The notes below the pieces were generated by a model. That model was not told where the DNA came from. It made no database searches and worked only from the letters and a program-made list of their open reading frames with translations. Source: Echinococcus granulosus (lineage: Eukaryota > Platyhelminthes > Cestoda > Cyclophyllidea > Taeniidae). Taken from it: DNA of 64,000 nt. The DNA lies in NCBI RefSeq assembly GCF_000524195.1, contig NW_020170382.1, forward strand, positions 2,176,497-2,240,496. The letters are read 5' to 3'. The translations under genes and the position numbers were made by a program. Shown here in pieces: positions 14,301 through 29,300 of the stretch. How positions within the stretch are numbered: position 1 is the first letter of the stretch; each line of letters opens with the position of its first letter.

Positions 14301-17300
14301 TGATTCGGTGGTGCTAATGAAGCGCAAATGTTGGTAAATTTTGTTGGCAGTATAAACCTTACTCAATGGACAAGGCTTTTCGATGTCATCGAGCGATGGA
14401 ATTTAAAACAAAAGTTTCAAAGCGGAATCAAGAATGAAAGGAAATAAACCTTTTTATTGTGACCCATATCAGCCCCATCTTTAATAAGATTTGCAGCAAA
14501 GAGGAATGAGAAAAGAGATTCTCTCATTAAAATAAGTCTTAATCACTGTGGGAAACAGGAAAACCCTTTATTTGACTCCCACAAAACTCACGTTGTTTCT
14601 AATTCAGTTTCGTTTCTAAGTCGATAGGAAATGCCGAATTACCTGCTTATAAGTGCTGAGGGATGAGAGGTTTTAAATGGTACGGAATGTTTAAAACAAG
14701 TTAAGCGCTCACGACTTCGCGAAATTGTAACAGCAAAGCTACCACTTTTGCCTATCTTAATAATTATGAAGCACAATAAAATTCTTACCAAATTAATAAA
14801 AAAGCCTAAATATTGATAGCCTAAATACCATTAATAGGTTGTGTCTTGCAGACCGTCAACGATTTTTCGCCAGGTAGTGGTGCGAGGCAAAACCATCGAT
14901 AAAACAGCATTTTGGAGGTATGGAAGGATTTCGGATTATAACACTTCTGTAAATCGAACAACCATCAGACGAAAAGTTTACCTTCAACGTAGCACGCTCA
15001 TCTTAAAGCTTTTTTAACGCAAAGTAGTTTAGAAGCAGAATTAGACAACTATCAAACAAATGGTGGGATAAACGAATAGGGGGAATGACGCTGAACTTGT
15101 GCAACCAACTTAGTCCAGAAAGGCTAAAATTGTCCAAAATTCTTTTCAATAAATTTCCATCCCTTTTAAAACTTGACAACTAACGAAGAATTTTTGGAAG
15201 ACTGAAAATACATCCGAAAAAAATATGAACAAACACCATTCCCCTACTTTTGGATCACATTCAAACCAGATGGATTGATAGGAATGACTGATAAGCCAAC
15301 TGACCTTGGAGCGCGAGATGAAGAGAAAGCAACCGGTCATAAGGAGTGCCTGGATGGTGGTCTGGCAGTCGGAGATCTTAAAGCCCTTCAGGAAGAGCAC
15401 TGAGAGACTGTAGGCAGAGATGAGGCAATTAATGGCGAGGATTTTGAACATCTGCAGCGTCGTCACGAGGGTGCAGCGACCCTGGCGAATTATGTGACAA
15501 ACTGAAGGGAGAAAGCAGAGATATAAAGGAAAAAATAAGTACCATCACACAGCGCAAATCGTTACACCAATTTCTAACTGCGTTTAAATGCAACAAATAA
15601 CAACGCACTTGTTAAATTTTATAACACGCGAGCCTCTTGAAGGGTAAGGATAATGATCTTGACAAAATGGAAAGTGCCTCAAAAGCATTCTAAGTCATGA
15701 ATAATGTTAATTTGAAGTTCTACTTGACAAATAAACCACTGCATCCCCTTAGCACTAGATGTTGTTTGAGACTGTGGATTCCTTATCAGGACAGAACTCC
15801 AACAATCATCACGGCTATTTGTTTCATCTTATTTAAATTAGTGAATCACCAAATTCTGTCGATAAAAGTGAAGCAATTATAGCCAATCTATTCACAAATG
15901 GTACCAAGACGTAGGGGTAGAGCATAGTAAAAGTCCCAAACACAGTGACAATGAAAAAAAAACTGGAGAAAAAGCGTTAAAAGTCACTTTGCCTTAGTGA
16001 TCCCTCAACAAGGTGGCAAAATTAGCATCAGCATAGACGAAAATTCCTAAAGATTAGCATTTTCCTACTTCAAGTTGCAGCATAATGTTGAATGATGGGG
16101 GTAGACGATCGTTAGCAAAAAATACTCTATATTAGATGCATACATAACACAAGTAAAAAACCAGGGGAAAAACATACTTGTGGCCTTTTGAAGATAAACT
16201 GGTGCCGCAAGGCGGCACCAATTGGCTTCAATTAGCGTTTGTCATGCTACGAAGTACTTAACATTCGGTCCGAGGCTGCACAAAATGTCTGATTTTAATA
16301 GAGCTCTAATCTCTAAATTTAAATTTATGCTGTAAAAAAACTTCATTAACACTACTTGAATGAGTGAAAAATTATATACCCAAACTCCGAAGCTATAATT
16401 TGGAATCTACGTCCGGGAACAAGTTGCACTAACTTCAGGCGCGAAAGCAGAAAATAAGCAAAATCTGGAATAATAAAAAGGCAAAATTTAAGATCAATTG
16501 GGGGAAATAATTGGCAGTAGAAAGATTGCTTTTCTCTCCAGCCATTACCCTTAAACCACTCCAGCTTTTTTAAGTAACAAGGCGCCAGCGGAAGCATCAA
16601 CTAAACGATTTGAGTTCGTTTTGCTATTGTATAAAAATTAAATGTCTCAAGACGAACTGCCGAAAACAGTAGTCATTTTGCAACGCCATTTGGCACGTGG
16701 AAGAGAAGGAGAAAAGTAGAAAGTAAGTAATGAAACCAAAGAAGGGAAATAGATTAAAATCGTACATGTATAAACCGCCTCATTTGAGAGATCAAAAAAA
16801 AGAAACGATAAATTGGGTGGTTGATATCATAGTTGCGAAAAAGAAGGATGGTCTAAATTAGGGCAGTAACCAACCTCCAATAGCGGAAGACATCTTGGCG
16901 GTAAAAGGAGCAGCAATGCTGGCGTCGCCCAGACGTACAATCGGCACCTCGTCATCGGCAGCAAGGTCCTGGAGTGTCTTTGAGTTACCAAAGGGCTGAC
17001 GGTGTCGTCCGGATTGTGGCTGCGTCACCGACAATGGTAACTGGTACGCTGATTTGACACCGTTTTTCGCAGGTGTCATAATCGGAGTCTGATTGAGCAA
17101 TGCAACGCCTAAAAGGAGACGGCGCAAGAAATGTGACGAAGTGCAAAAACCATGTCTTTGTAAAAAAATAACAACTCCTCTATTTGTTTGAAGTTGACAA
17201 AAGTTAGCATGATAGAAGCGCTGCAAAAGAATTTTGAAAATGTTGATTTTTCGTCTGCGTTTAATACCCTCTCCCGAACCGAAGCCAGTTCAACAGAGCT

Positions 17301-20300
17301 GTTTCTTTGTCTTCAAACGGTGATTCTTCAATGCTGCTGAAAAGTCAGATAGCCAGAGAGCGTTATCAAGAAGCCGTAAGTAAGTTGGAGGGTTGAACTT
17401 ACGATAAGTTTTAATAGGCTGCCACAATTTAGTTTCGGTCTAACATTATTGTCCAGCCGCAAGTTGGATTTCTCTGTTTTGTTAATTTTAGAAAAGCAAG
17501 AAGCACTGTTGGGAAACTTTAAAAGTAGGTATTCAGAAATGTTAGATTCCCGTCACACTTGAACATTCTGCATCGAATCACACTCCGTTTCGCAGCTAAA
17601 AACTACGAGCAATCCACGTTGTCACTCGGTCAAGGTCCGTATATTTCTGTCGCCAATTTACTGGATAGATGCAAAACACTCGCGATTTGCAGCGAGTGGA
17701 ATGATCCACTTGACCCCTTATGGACCAATTCACCTCGCCCTAGTGCTTTACTAGTTAAGAACAACTACAATGGGTCGACGATTAAAGAAATTTGTAAAAT
17801 TTAAGGTATAAAGGGTTGTTTAAGAGTCGAAAATAATGAAAATCAAGAAGAGAAACGATTCCAAAAATTAAAAATCGGTGGTTTTGTAAAGGATCTAAAA
17901 GGTCTACGTGGGAATGTAAAGAAAACAAACGAATAGTAAGTAGTTCTGCCCTTTCCCAAATTATTCGTGAATGTCAATCCAAGCAGTTCACGAAAACGGT
18001 AACTCAAGCATTGATGTAACAAAAATGTTCGTAAACGATCGCTGAATAATCAACCTCTTCCAGAAAAAAATAACTAAAATAGGAGCTAATCCTGTGTCCG
18101 ATTTCAACAATCAGAACAAAAAGTGTCAAGTGGGGATGCGGCAGCAAAAAAATGGTCACTGACATTCTTCAACCCTAATCAATGTATCGGAGACACCAAA
18201 TCAAATAATGAAGCAGCGAATTGGCACGCAATGAGTCTAGACATTAAGATAGCTCATTTTTAAGGTCAGCAAAATTTTCAAGGGAATAAATGATGTTATT
18301 TGGTAGGGATGAAAAAAGCAGAAAGGCGTAAGCTCAGGCACATTTTACGGGCTTGTCAAAGGGCGCTAAGCCTGCTTTGTAGGTAATATAGTGATAATCC
18401 ATGACAGCCCACTAGTGAGAACTAAATCTTGTTAATGCGTCTTTCACTTAGCATTACTGTTAATAAGATCGAGGGATTTTACGAGTTGATTAACCTAGGT
18501 TGAGCTTGGCAGGACAAGACTGAGAATCGTGACCAGTATTAGCGTTAGGTCGAGGAAGCATAAGAACAGTAAGGATATCAAGCTGGTACCATCCCCACGA
18601 TTATTGAATGGAGTTCCGACCAGAAGAAGTTCAACAGGAGAAGAGCGTTCAGGTTTTAACTGCACCAGACTTAAAAGCGCCACACCTGAAAAATCGGGTC
18701 ATTTATAAACAGTGATTAATCGGAATGAGATTAATTATCAATGGCACGAGAATCACCCACCATGTGAGCTACTATGCGTTGCAAAGACTTTTATGGAGTA
18801 ATTACTTATACCCTTAAGCTACTCTTGCAAAAAATGACGAATTCGGGGTGTTGTACAGGAAAAAAAACAACCAATACTTACCCTATCGAAGCTAAGAGAT
18901 AACTGAAAGACTAGTTTGATTTGATACAGCAAAAGCAGTTTTCGTTCTATTCCCTCTTCACATCCATTCAGGAAGCGAAGTCTTTCAGTAAATTTTGCTG
19001 ACACAAACACACACACACGGTTGATTGAGATTCGTAAGATCACATCAAAAATACGACAGAGGTTATTTTAGGTAGAAAACCACAAAAGATAAGACTCATT
19101 CACTTTGTTTTTGAACTATTTTCTCTTGAAAAAATCAGAGTTACACCAACTTTTGAGCGATGGTATAAAACACATTTCACGAATCCGTTATCCAAGCTTA
19201 ACACCATCATTTATTTAAATAAATACGTAAAAATAAAAAGGCAAACACAAGGGTTTTTTTCCCATACGGAAGCAATGCTTTTAGTAAGTCTAAACATAAC
19301 TCAAAGCAGAAAATAGCGTGCTAATGGAGGCGGAATTTCGGTATCAGCAGAATTAGTCAATTCTAAACGAGAAAAAAAAACGACCTAACACTCATGCATA
19401 ATGTGATCCAACAAAACGAGGTTATAACTACGCGATTTTAGAATCCGAGCCGAAACCACATTAACTACATGAAAATGCCCTCTCGTTAGCTCTTTAACAA
19501 ATAATCCGATTATTTCCACACTAAGATGATGTCTATAGCTTCCTTTGTGGAAAAAAAGGGAAAAACTCCTAAAAATTCTTCAAAACGTCATCACTTTCTC
19601 GTCAATCCATTAGTCTAAATCCGCACTGGCCTGAGAGATTCACTCACTGTTGAAGCACTATAAACCAAAACTGTAATAATTGGTCAGGGGCTATAGCACT
19701 CAAAAATGCCCAACTAGGATTTGCGAGTCCGATACTAGACATGTACTAATGAATGATGAAAGGGCTTTCAGCGAGGGAATATTTAGTGACACTAGACGCT
19801 ACAACCACCATCGGCTCATTAATAAAAGTGATGCTCGCTGCCTCAATAATTCCAGGTAGATTAATTAGGCTGCTTCAAAGACCGTATCCACCTTTAATGA
19901 AAACAGTGACAATAAAAGACCATCAGAACTCGTTAATCAACCTGGTGTTAGTGGTTAACTTATCTGAGCCGATAGTTGTGGCTTTTTCCACAACCTCGTC
20001 CACGGAAAGACCAGCCTTATTAATCATGGAAGAATCGATTTCCTGACAGATGTCATATGAATAAGTACCACGAAGGCAGCAAGGATCGAGGACATCATTC
20101 GATTTAAAAAAGACCATAAACCGGTAGCAGAGCATTTTTAGTAGCTAACACGTCTACAAACATGTCTAAAATGGCATAAAAGGTGAGGAAATTTACGAGA
20201 AACATGATGCAGGCGATTGATTTGAGCATCGTTAAAGTGTAAAGCCCGTCCGATAAATATTCAGAGTGAGGAAAATAGTCAAACTGTCCTTCTGTGATAT

Positions 20301-23300
20301 GAATAATGATGGAAGTAATTAATCACCCCTTGTTTTGCTATCCTAACGAGACTCGATTAGGCACGTCTAATTTAACTAAGCATTGGCTAACCCCGTGGCA
20401 AAATATGCTAGCTCTTCACTCCTAAGGTTACATGCAGAACCCGCGGCTTTTCCATACACTGCGCGCGAATTTCCAAAGCCACATTTCAACACAACGCCAA
20501 GTAGCAGGCACTGCGCTCCTACTCGCTCACAAATAACGTACCAGTCGACAACTATGCCATCAGTTCAGTAAACGTAGTGTTCTTTTCCACTGTGAGAACT
20601 TTTAATTTCCCATTATTCCCCTCCTTCAGAACCACAATAACAAAAAAAGGGAATTAATAAGCCACCATCACATCGCTCAATACACGTAATTTTCATCTGC
20701 GTATGGAATGCAATACACTACTCGCCCTAATTCCCAGCTATTGAAATTCTTTTTCACTAACGCGCTTCATCTAGCAATGAACAGTCCCCATCTTGTTTGT
20801 AGTGCACTCTGTGAGCAAGCTGTGTCGAACTAAAAGACGATGTCATTTTGACGTTATCGTTTAATTACACCCTCTCGGTTTAATTTTGACAATTTTAGGA
20901 CAGGAACCAGTCAGGCTGGTTGTGCCGATGCTTTGACCGCGTGGGAGGAAAAATGCAAACAAGCGTTGGGATAAGATCTTTTCCCAAAAAGCATGATCAA
21001 CTTCCTCTTTCTATAGGAGTTGAAAAATGAAAAAAAGGAGCATTTTAATCGGGTCCATAATATAACCACATTTTCCTTTTCTTCTGCCAATTTTAGTTCG
21101 ATCAGTTAAAAGAAATTACCTATATTTTCAGCCACATAGTTGCATAATTGCTGTACATTTCGGTAATCCATTTCATTTAACAAACAGGTTTTCTACTGAT
21201 TTTCTTTCTGTAAAAGTACAATAACAGTAAGATCGTCGGACTTGTTCAGCATATTCTTTTCCCTCGTTTTGAAGAAGTCTGGGGTCATTTCAGAAGTCCA
21301 TGAGCACATGTTTAAGTACAAAATTGCCATGGGATTTCAGATCACATCACCCGGCTAAGACACCGGGTAAAATGAGACAAATGATGTCCCGAAATTATGA
21401 CGCAAAGGCCAGTCAAAGTTTACAATCAACTTGATTTAATTGCATCCAAGTGACATTCCTCTGTAAAATGGCGTGAAATCCATCGGATCGAAGCAACAGA
21501 AAAGTAAATCACAACTATTCGGCAAATTAGAATAAATAATAATTGATACGAACATAAATGAAGCAAGAGAATGGCTCACCGACATGCGCCTGTTTGAGAG
21601 CTCCCACATCGTTAGTGCCATCACCACACATAAGAGTGGTGTAACCCAGCTCACGCAGACTAGCAAGCACAAACTCCTTCTGGGAGGGCGCCACCCGTGA
21701 CAGCACCTTCGCTTTGGGCAGCATACAATTCAGTAGACTTTCACAGCTACCGGAGGAGGACGAGGAAATGCGGCGAAGTTCTTCAATTCCGTCGCCAGTA
21801 AGGCAGAACTCGTATTTCCGCGCCAGCTCCCGTGTTGTTGTCACTGTACCACAGGGCACTACCACCTTGTCATCTACTGACTGCCAGTGCCAACTGTCAT
21901 CTGCATTAGCAACAATGTAGGAGAATCATCTTTACTTCAATTATAGGCTTTACAAAACAACTTGGCGCATCCCATAATTTGGTCTTGACTTTGATGGCTT
22001 GGATTTTTTGCTCAAGTTGCCTAAGCTACTAGTCTCCCAGGTCTTTTCGTGCATTAATAATAAACCTTTAAACTTTTTGCACGTTAATAATGCATTTTCA
22101 CCCGTAGCAATGATGCGTTTGTGTTTAAGAAGTTAATAGACTCATTTCAATTGTACAAAACCGAGAAAAGTGAAACGTAAAAAGCAAAATGAGCTACGGA
22201 TATCATGCGCGGTTATTGTGAAGCTCGTTTTTTTGAGCAGACGCATGGGTGTGGTGATGGAGGGAAAGAATGCAAAAAAGCACTATGCAGGTGTGTCTGC
22301 ATGTAGCAATGCAACAAAATCTACCACGTAAATTCTATTCATGAAGTTATGAAAGTAAAATTTGCTGAGAGATACCTTTGGCACTACAGATAACTATGAA
22401 TAAGCACAAATACTTCCTTTCAAATAAGACAGAAGGGTTTCGGCGATAACGTGTGCAGCATAATCGTGAAGAAGTCAATTTGACGAGTTGTCTTTAAGAA
22501 AACCTTAGCCAATTGAAATGAACATTTGTTAATGTAAAATTGCTGCAAACTTCATAATTTTGATGTACTCCGAATGATAGGCATGAATAAGAGAATAACT
22601 TGACGGAAAGGTTTATTTAGGGCTAGAAGCGGTAACGAAGGGATGGCAGAACACTAACTCCATTCCTTCCGATCACGATAAAAAACTGCCAATTTTTGGC
22701 AAAAATAACTTATTTTCGTAACCCCTTCATTTACCACTCCCTCGCTATCTACTTGATTCAATAACTGTTTAGTGGCTTATATCTAAAATCTCCTAGCTTC
22801 AGTAGGAAGAAAATGTTGAGAAAATAAGGGATCAGTCACTGTTTCAAGAGCTTATAACTCAATTAAATTTCATGCAAATACAACAATGAAAATGAATTTA
22901 TCTGTATGCATGGAAGAATAAAACATCATCATAAGGCATAAAATTCAATATACGGAGATAAAATTGAAGTGCGGAATCTATTCCAGTTTGACTCGTGGAG
23001 GAATCACTTATATTCGGATTTTTCAAACGATGATACATCAAAAAACTACCAACGACGCTCCTGAAGTTAGAAAAAAACCTCCGGAATAGAAAACTAGCAA
23101 ATGGACTCACTTAAAAATAGGGAACATCCTTTTTGTTTTGCAAAGATAATTTGGAATCATCTACCATATTTCTTTGCCGATTGGTAAAACCTCTGTTAAC
23201 TCGTGCAAATAGTAAACTGTAAGTTAGTAGAAGAGGAATCTTGTGGTACGAATGGAACACACGGAAATAGTGAAAAAGAGGCCCATTGATAATACCTCCA

Positions 23301-26300
23301 AGCTGTGCCCTTTACGTTGAGTTAAATAGGATTTTGGAAAAGATGCACTTTCTTGTACCTAAGTAAACGTTCGTGGAAAAGATTCTCAAAGCTGGAGACA
23401 GCAAACTTTCCAAACAAAGCTTGTTGAAACAGTGATAAAGTCTCAAACACTTGATATGTCCTGTGCGTAATAAGTCGACCCAAGGGAAATTACGACTTGA
23501 CCACTTGAACCTCCATGTCCCTTTTACGAAGCACATCCAGATTGTTTTAACTTTTTCCATTTCATGTCAAGGTCCAAATCACGCTCCAACGTCAATCACG
23601 AAAAAAATAATCCGGTTGTTTGGCTTAAAAACTTGCTTTGATGGGGATTCAACGTTTAGTGATGGCAATAATAAGTAGTGGATCGAGAACAGATTTAATT
23701 ATTTTTGACGGATCGCTTTTGATATTCACATAGAACATCAGAAATTCTAAAAAAACCCAGCATCAACGCTACTTTCAACGTTTTATGCTAGAATAAGATC
23801 TGTTTTGCGTAGAGGAATCCGCTATGATCAAGCGATACACATTTGACATTGGAAAACACCGAAACACTTGAAGGCTAGTATATTCGAAACAACACTTGTT
23901 GCGTGAAGGACGAGGTCATTTCCTATGCCAACCTGAATGGTGAGCTAGTGGCAAAAGCGAAATAGTGTAAACTTAGGAGAACCATAAAAATGTAAAACCA
24001 TAAAGAACGCGTTAAAATTCCTAGCGGAGTGAATAGCAATCCCTGCCACTCGATGCACTTTATGGAGGGCTACAGTTGAAGCGAACAGTAACAGAAAAAT
24101 ACATTAAAAGGAACCAGAATGACCAAGGTGCTGGGACAATTTTCAGTAATATGGTTGTGACTATCAAGCATGACGCGTCTTGAAAAAATTAACCGATGTT
24201 TGGTGTGACCATGGCTACCATTAGCGCGAGACAAACCTAGTGTGTCATTTCAAAAATGCGTGACTTATTGGGCTAAACCAAGAGCAGGATTCAGTACAAA
24301 AGTGAAGACTCACTTTGACTCCTTGTAAAATCAAAACTTTAATGAAAATGGACAACCTTGTGACTTTTCCTTGTATGCCTCCCAACATCTTTTTGCAGAC
24401 TTCGATAGGAAAAAACATTTCAGAAGGTAAATGTTTGGTGCCACCATTAGCTCTAAATACGTGAATCAACATGACAAACCACTTTAAAAGTGTGACCATG
24501 TAACAGTTCACTTAAGAGAGTCCATCCACGTTACGGAATGAAAATTCAACGTCGTAAAAGCATGTGATTAATAAAGCATTATTCAGTTGCATCTACTAAA
24601 CAGCTAACAGTAGCAGAGCCCAAATAAGTTATTGCTATTGGATAACTAGGAGTAGAAAGCAAAAATCAGAAAAGACGGGAACCAATGAACTAATGGAAAA
24701 ATAACATCCTTTGGCATGAATCCTCAAAATAATTAAAAATCAGACGGGTGAAAAGTCGGATTGGTATAGCGAGAAAAGAACACATCAATATTCTTCCGGC
24801 TGACACTGCAGAACATACCGAGTTCGTTGGGAGGCGTGAAGACGAGGATGGGCATATCCTTGCGCGTGATGCCTAAGAGATCACTCACGTGGCACGCGGT
24901 GAGCGGATTGTCACCAGTGACCATTGTGACGTGGTGCGATGAAGACTTGAGCATCTGGATGACCTTTAGTGAATCCGGTTTCAGCGGACATGAGATCACC
25001 ACGAAGCCTGCGAAGGTCAGGTTACTTTCCACTTCCTCGCGCTCTAACTCGCGAACCTACGTGCGTACCGCAGGAGACCCATATCTGGCGTAAAACTAGC
25101 CCCACTTTAGTAAATCTGTCTGTTATGCGGTTTTGCTCTCTTCAGCCTCATAAAAGGAGTACTTTTGCCGCAAAATGAACAATCAGTTCGATTAAAAATA
25201 AGAAACAATATATTACTAGTAGTCAAATGTATGGCTAGTGCGCGTGATACAAATGCATAATTTGATGAAAGAACTATTTTCCTAAGAGTTATGCTGATAC
25301 TGTGGAACTCAATTGTAAAGTTTTAAATTCATTCTTCGCTAACGTACAGAAATGCAATTTTACGCCTCCGATCGGTCTGTTGTGACTTTTCTATATAGTT
25401 TGCGATAATGCACGAATTTAAGCGAAAGTAAACTGAGTATTACGCATTTAAATCACAACCGAAATGTTCACAAATATTTACTAAGGTGAACTGACAGCAC
25501 CAACTTACTGACCATTCATCATTAGTCTGTGAAAACATTTGTTTGAATTTGAGTTTTAGCTCATTTTTTATTAATTACAACGACACTCATACATATATCA
25601 TGCACTTGATGAAAAAAATTCCCGATCACTGGAAAAGGGATTCGCCTCATGCTTAAAGCCTAATTGTAATCTTTCCTGGGAATTACTAATCAATAAAACC
25701 AAAATAAGATCAAATAACAGTTTTTGAAATTCCGCAATTTAGTGTAACCATGGGGATGTCTATTTAATTAAAGGAACGTGCAAATTATGGATACATAAAT
25801 TTCCATTGCAAGTAATTCAAAATTTGCCTGCTGATGACTAAGTCGTCCCAGTGTCTTGTGACCCAGAGCAAGCACACGTGCACCCCTGCGAGCCATCTGG
25901 AGGTAGGCGTCGTCGTAGTCCATTGGCAAATCCACGAACATCGACTTGAGCACCTCTGGGGAACCCTTTACACAGGCCATGTAGGTTAAATCCACATCGG
26001 TTGTGCCCTGGTAGCCCACCACCGTTGACATACGTCTCAGCTGACTCGTGAAACGGAATCTGAGCGTGTTGACAATATAAAAATCAGCCTACTTACTATT
26101 CCCAGTAAAATTGGTTCAACGGACAAAGCATACCGCTGGTAAATGCGCAATGGAGGCGACCGGGGAGTGGTTTTGCCATGCACCACACCCTCAGCGTTGA
26201 GACTCCACCCGACAGCCTTGAGCATGGCCTTCTCCAGAGGGTCGCCAAGGAGACCGGACTCAGAATGGACAAGGGCATGGGCAGAGGCGAGAACTTGGAT

Positions 26301-29300
26301 GGTGGGAAGGGGACACTTGCGTACAGGAATGATCTTTTCGGCCAGCTCACCACTAAAAAACAAGCATAGGCAATAGCGGCGGCGAATGAGTGAGAAATGG
26401 AATTAAAAGAACTCACTTAAGACCAGTGACACCTTCTACAACGACTTCATCCTCAGTAAGAGTGCCAGTCTTGTCGAAACAACAGATGTCCACACGACCG
26501 GCCAGAGGAATTCGGAAAGGCTCGGTACAGTAGATCACTATAACAAAGGATCCAACTGATTTAATGGGAAATTCCTAATAATTTTCAACACAGAAGATCA
26601 AAGAGACTAGATCAACAAAATATTACGGTTACCATCTCAAATAAAGCTGAGCTAAGAATTGCTGATTAAGTAAATACTATAATTCAATCAACCTCAAGAA
26701 AGATCCTAATTCTAAGCAAATTAAGTCTGTATTAACTAACTACTGCGAAATAAGTAGATTTTTAGGAGGGTCATATATTTGGTATGCATGAAAAGTGCTT
26801 TTAGTTTGAGTATCTTTAGTAGAAAATAGGCTCATTAATTTGAGTAAAAGTAGCATTGAAATGATTTCCGAAATTAAAATGACGGGATTGGCACTACCGG
26901 ATAAAAATCTTGTCACAGGTCATTCTTAATGAGCACTACAGAACTCTGCTTCAACAATGACGTATCAACAGGCGCAGTAGTTTTTTCTCCACGGGTTGTG
27001 AAAGTTCTACAGCCAAGAGGCATCAATTTTGTCTGAGTAAGGATTTCAGGCGAAAACTATGCCTCCTAAAATCATTCACCATACGACTTATGACCATTTA
27101 AGCACCTTGATTTTCAGCCAAAGTAGGTTTTTTAAGAGTTTGACACTTGAGATCAAAGGTACCGACTAAACCTCAATGTAAGCACTTTCACGATCAAATC
27201 TTAAGTACCTGTCGTAACACATGTCTCTGCGACATTTTGCCCCTCAGTGCTATGCTTTCCGACAAGTGGACTTAGCACTTGTCCTGTCAAATTAAGTACA
27301 AGCACATTCACAACCAAAAAATTATTCATACCCAGAGCCACATAATCTGAACTACCATAAAGAAATGTATTCTTTTCTTCGAGTCAAACGAATACGAGCC
27401 AATTTTATAGTTTCCTTAAAAAAGACTTTCAACGAGTAATCGTACTTTTAAAGAGCAAACTTCAGAACTAGTTTAAGAAATGTAAATTTTAAATCTATGA
27501 GGGTAGGACCGAAAAGACTGTCAAAGTGCACAAAACGTGATATGTAACTTCTAGCTTCCAAGGCCCAATTAATGTATCTTCTGCTCTGAGAATACTTTAA
27601 AAAGCCGATTCAGCATCTAACTGGAAATTTGAAATTAGGATAGGGAGACTAAAAGGTGTGGGGCAGAAAAACTCCCGAATCGCACGAGGCTCATCCTGTA
27701 AATCTGAAAAATCTTCGTGGAATAAACGGAAGCTAAGATGTCGGTATGCATTGAGCATTCGGTTCGCTTAAAGAGGGTAATCGTGATAAATGGAATTTTT
27801 TTAACATTTAAGCACCTTTTCCATGAGACGCTACTAAAATATTAATAAGTAGCAGGATATAAGACAGATCTTGGCAGTTCTCTGGGGTCACAGGAGGTCT
27901 GAGATTTGCAAATTGGGAAACTCAATTCAGCTAAAAAAGCCTTTGTAATCAAAAAGTGGGACGGAAAATCATCTTTCGTAAAATTTTCAGACAACACGAA
28001 TATACCATGCGTGTTACCACCTTTAGATCATGCCAATCACCTATGACGAGGACAAATCGCACAGATAATGTCGTAGTATGTTAATTGACAGTTTAGTTTT
28101 GCACCAATGTCAACCACCCTCTGTCTCCACTTCAGTTGCGCGAGGTTCTAATCACATCGTTCACACCTCTAGGCTGTAACTCTTCCTTATCACTACAATA
28201 GAACTATCTACAGACAACCGTTTTAAGGGAGATAACCAAGGAGTGACTCCAGATGATTTGAAATCTACCATTCAGGAGGTTTGCGATTCCCTGTAAGTAT
28301 CGGCTTTAAATATTCTCTCCGCCACTCGTTTATGCAGTGAGAGGGATCCATATACCCTTATTGAGCAGAAAAGGAGTGAACGGATGAATGAGCAAAAGAC
28401 GTGCTGCATGCAAATGCCGGTGCATGCAGTTCAGTGCGCCTAGTAAGGTTGGGTAAAATGAGGCGGGATGAGATGGGTTGCAGAAAAGCCAACGTACGCA
28501 TTTTGGAGAGGGAGGCGAGGGAGGTGTTGACAGCCAGGGAAAGCTCGATGGGCAGCTCCTGTGGAATGACCGAGGTGATGATGAGGGTGCACTCGAGGAA
28601 GAGCTTGTAACGGTTCCTTCTCGGGTCTGCAGTGCCTATAACCCATTGAAGGGTGAAACAGACCAAGATAATATTTCCATCTTTCACCTATGCCCGCTAA
28701 AAATGAATCATTCAATGGTTAGAAAGCTCGGATAATAAACGAACAGCTAAGCATCCGTAAATATATATAACAGCTCAAGGTTTTCTAACAGCCAGCGAAG
28801 TCATTATTCACGTAATTGTAGCACCGATAAATCACGAAAGGAAGCCTGAGGCTAATCGAGAAAAGAGTGAATTTACGTATAGCAATCCGAGTTCACCACT
28901 GAACAATGATTCTTCCAACTCGCAGCCAAGTTGTGAAATCCTACAAAAGCCTTACATTCATCCCAAATTTCACAATACTTTTATATGTAGCCTTTGTTAA
29001 CGCAGTGCCAGATGGACCTCACATTATTTCTCGTCCCCGACAAGTAAATTATATGAGGCACTTTCAGAACTAAGTATCGACGGTCATGAAAATGAATAAT
29101 TTCTAGGCGGTCCTCTCAGAGGTTCAGCTGAGTACATTTGTAATGTCTGACCCCAACATTTTACAGAAATCGTGCATAATTTTCGCCGCGGATGATACTA
29201 ATGCGTGGAAAGATTTAAGATCTGCCTTGTTTCCCAATTCTGAAGCCGTCGATTTTTTAAATCGAATAAGCAGTTTGTCGTTGCACACATAACAATAAAA

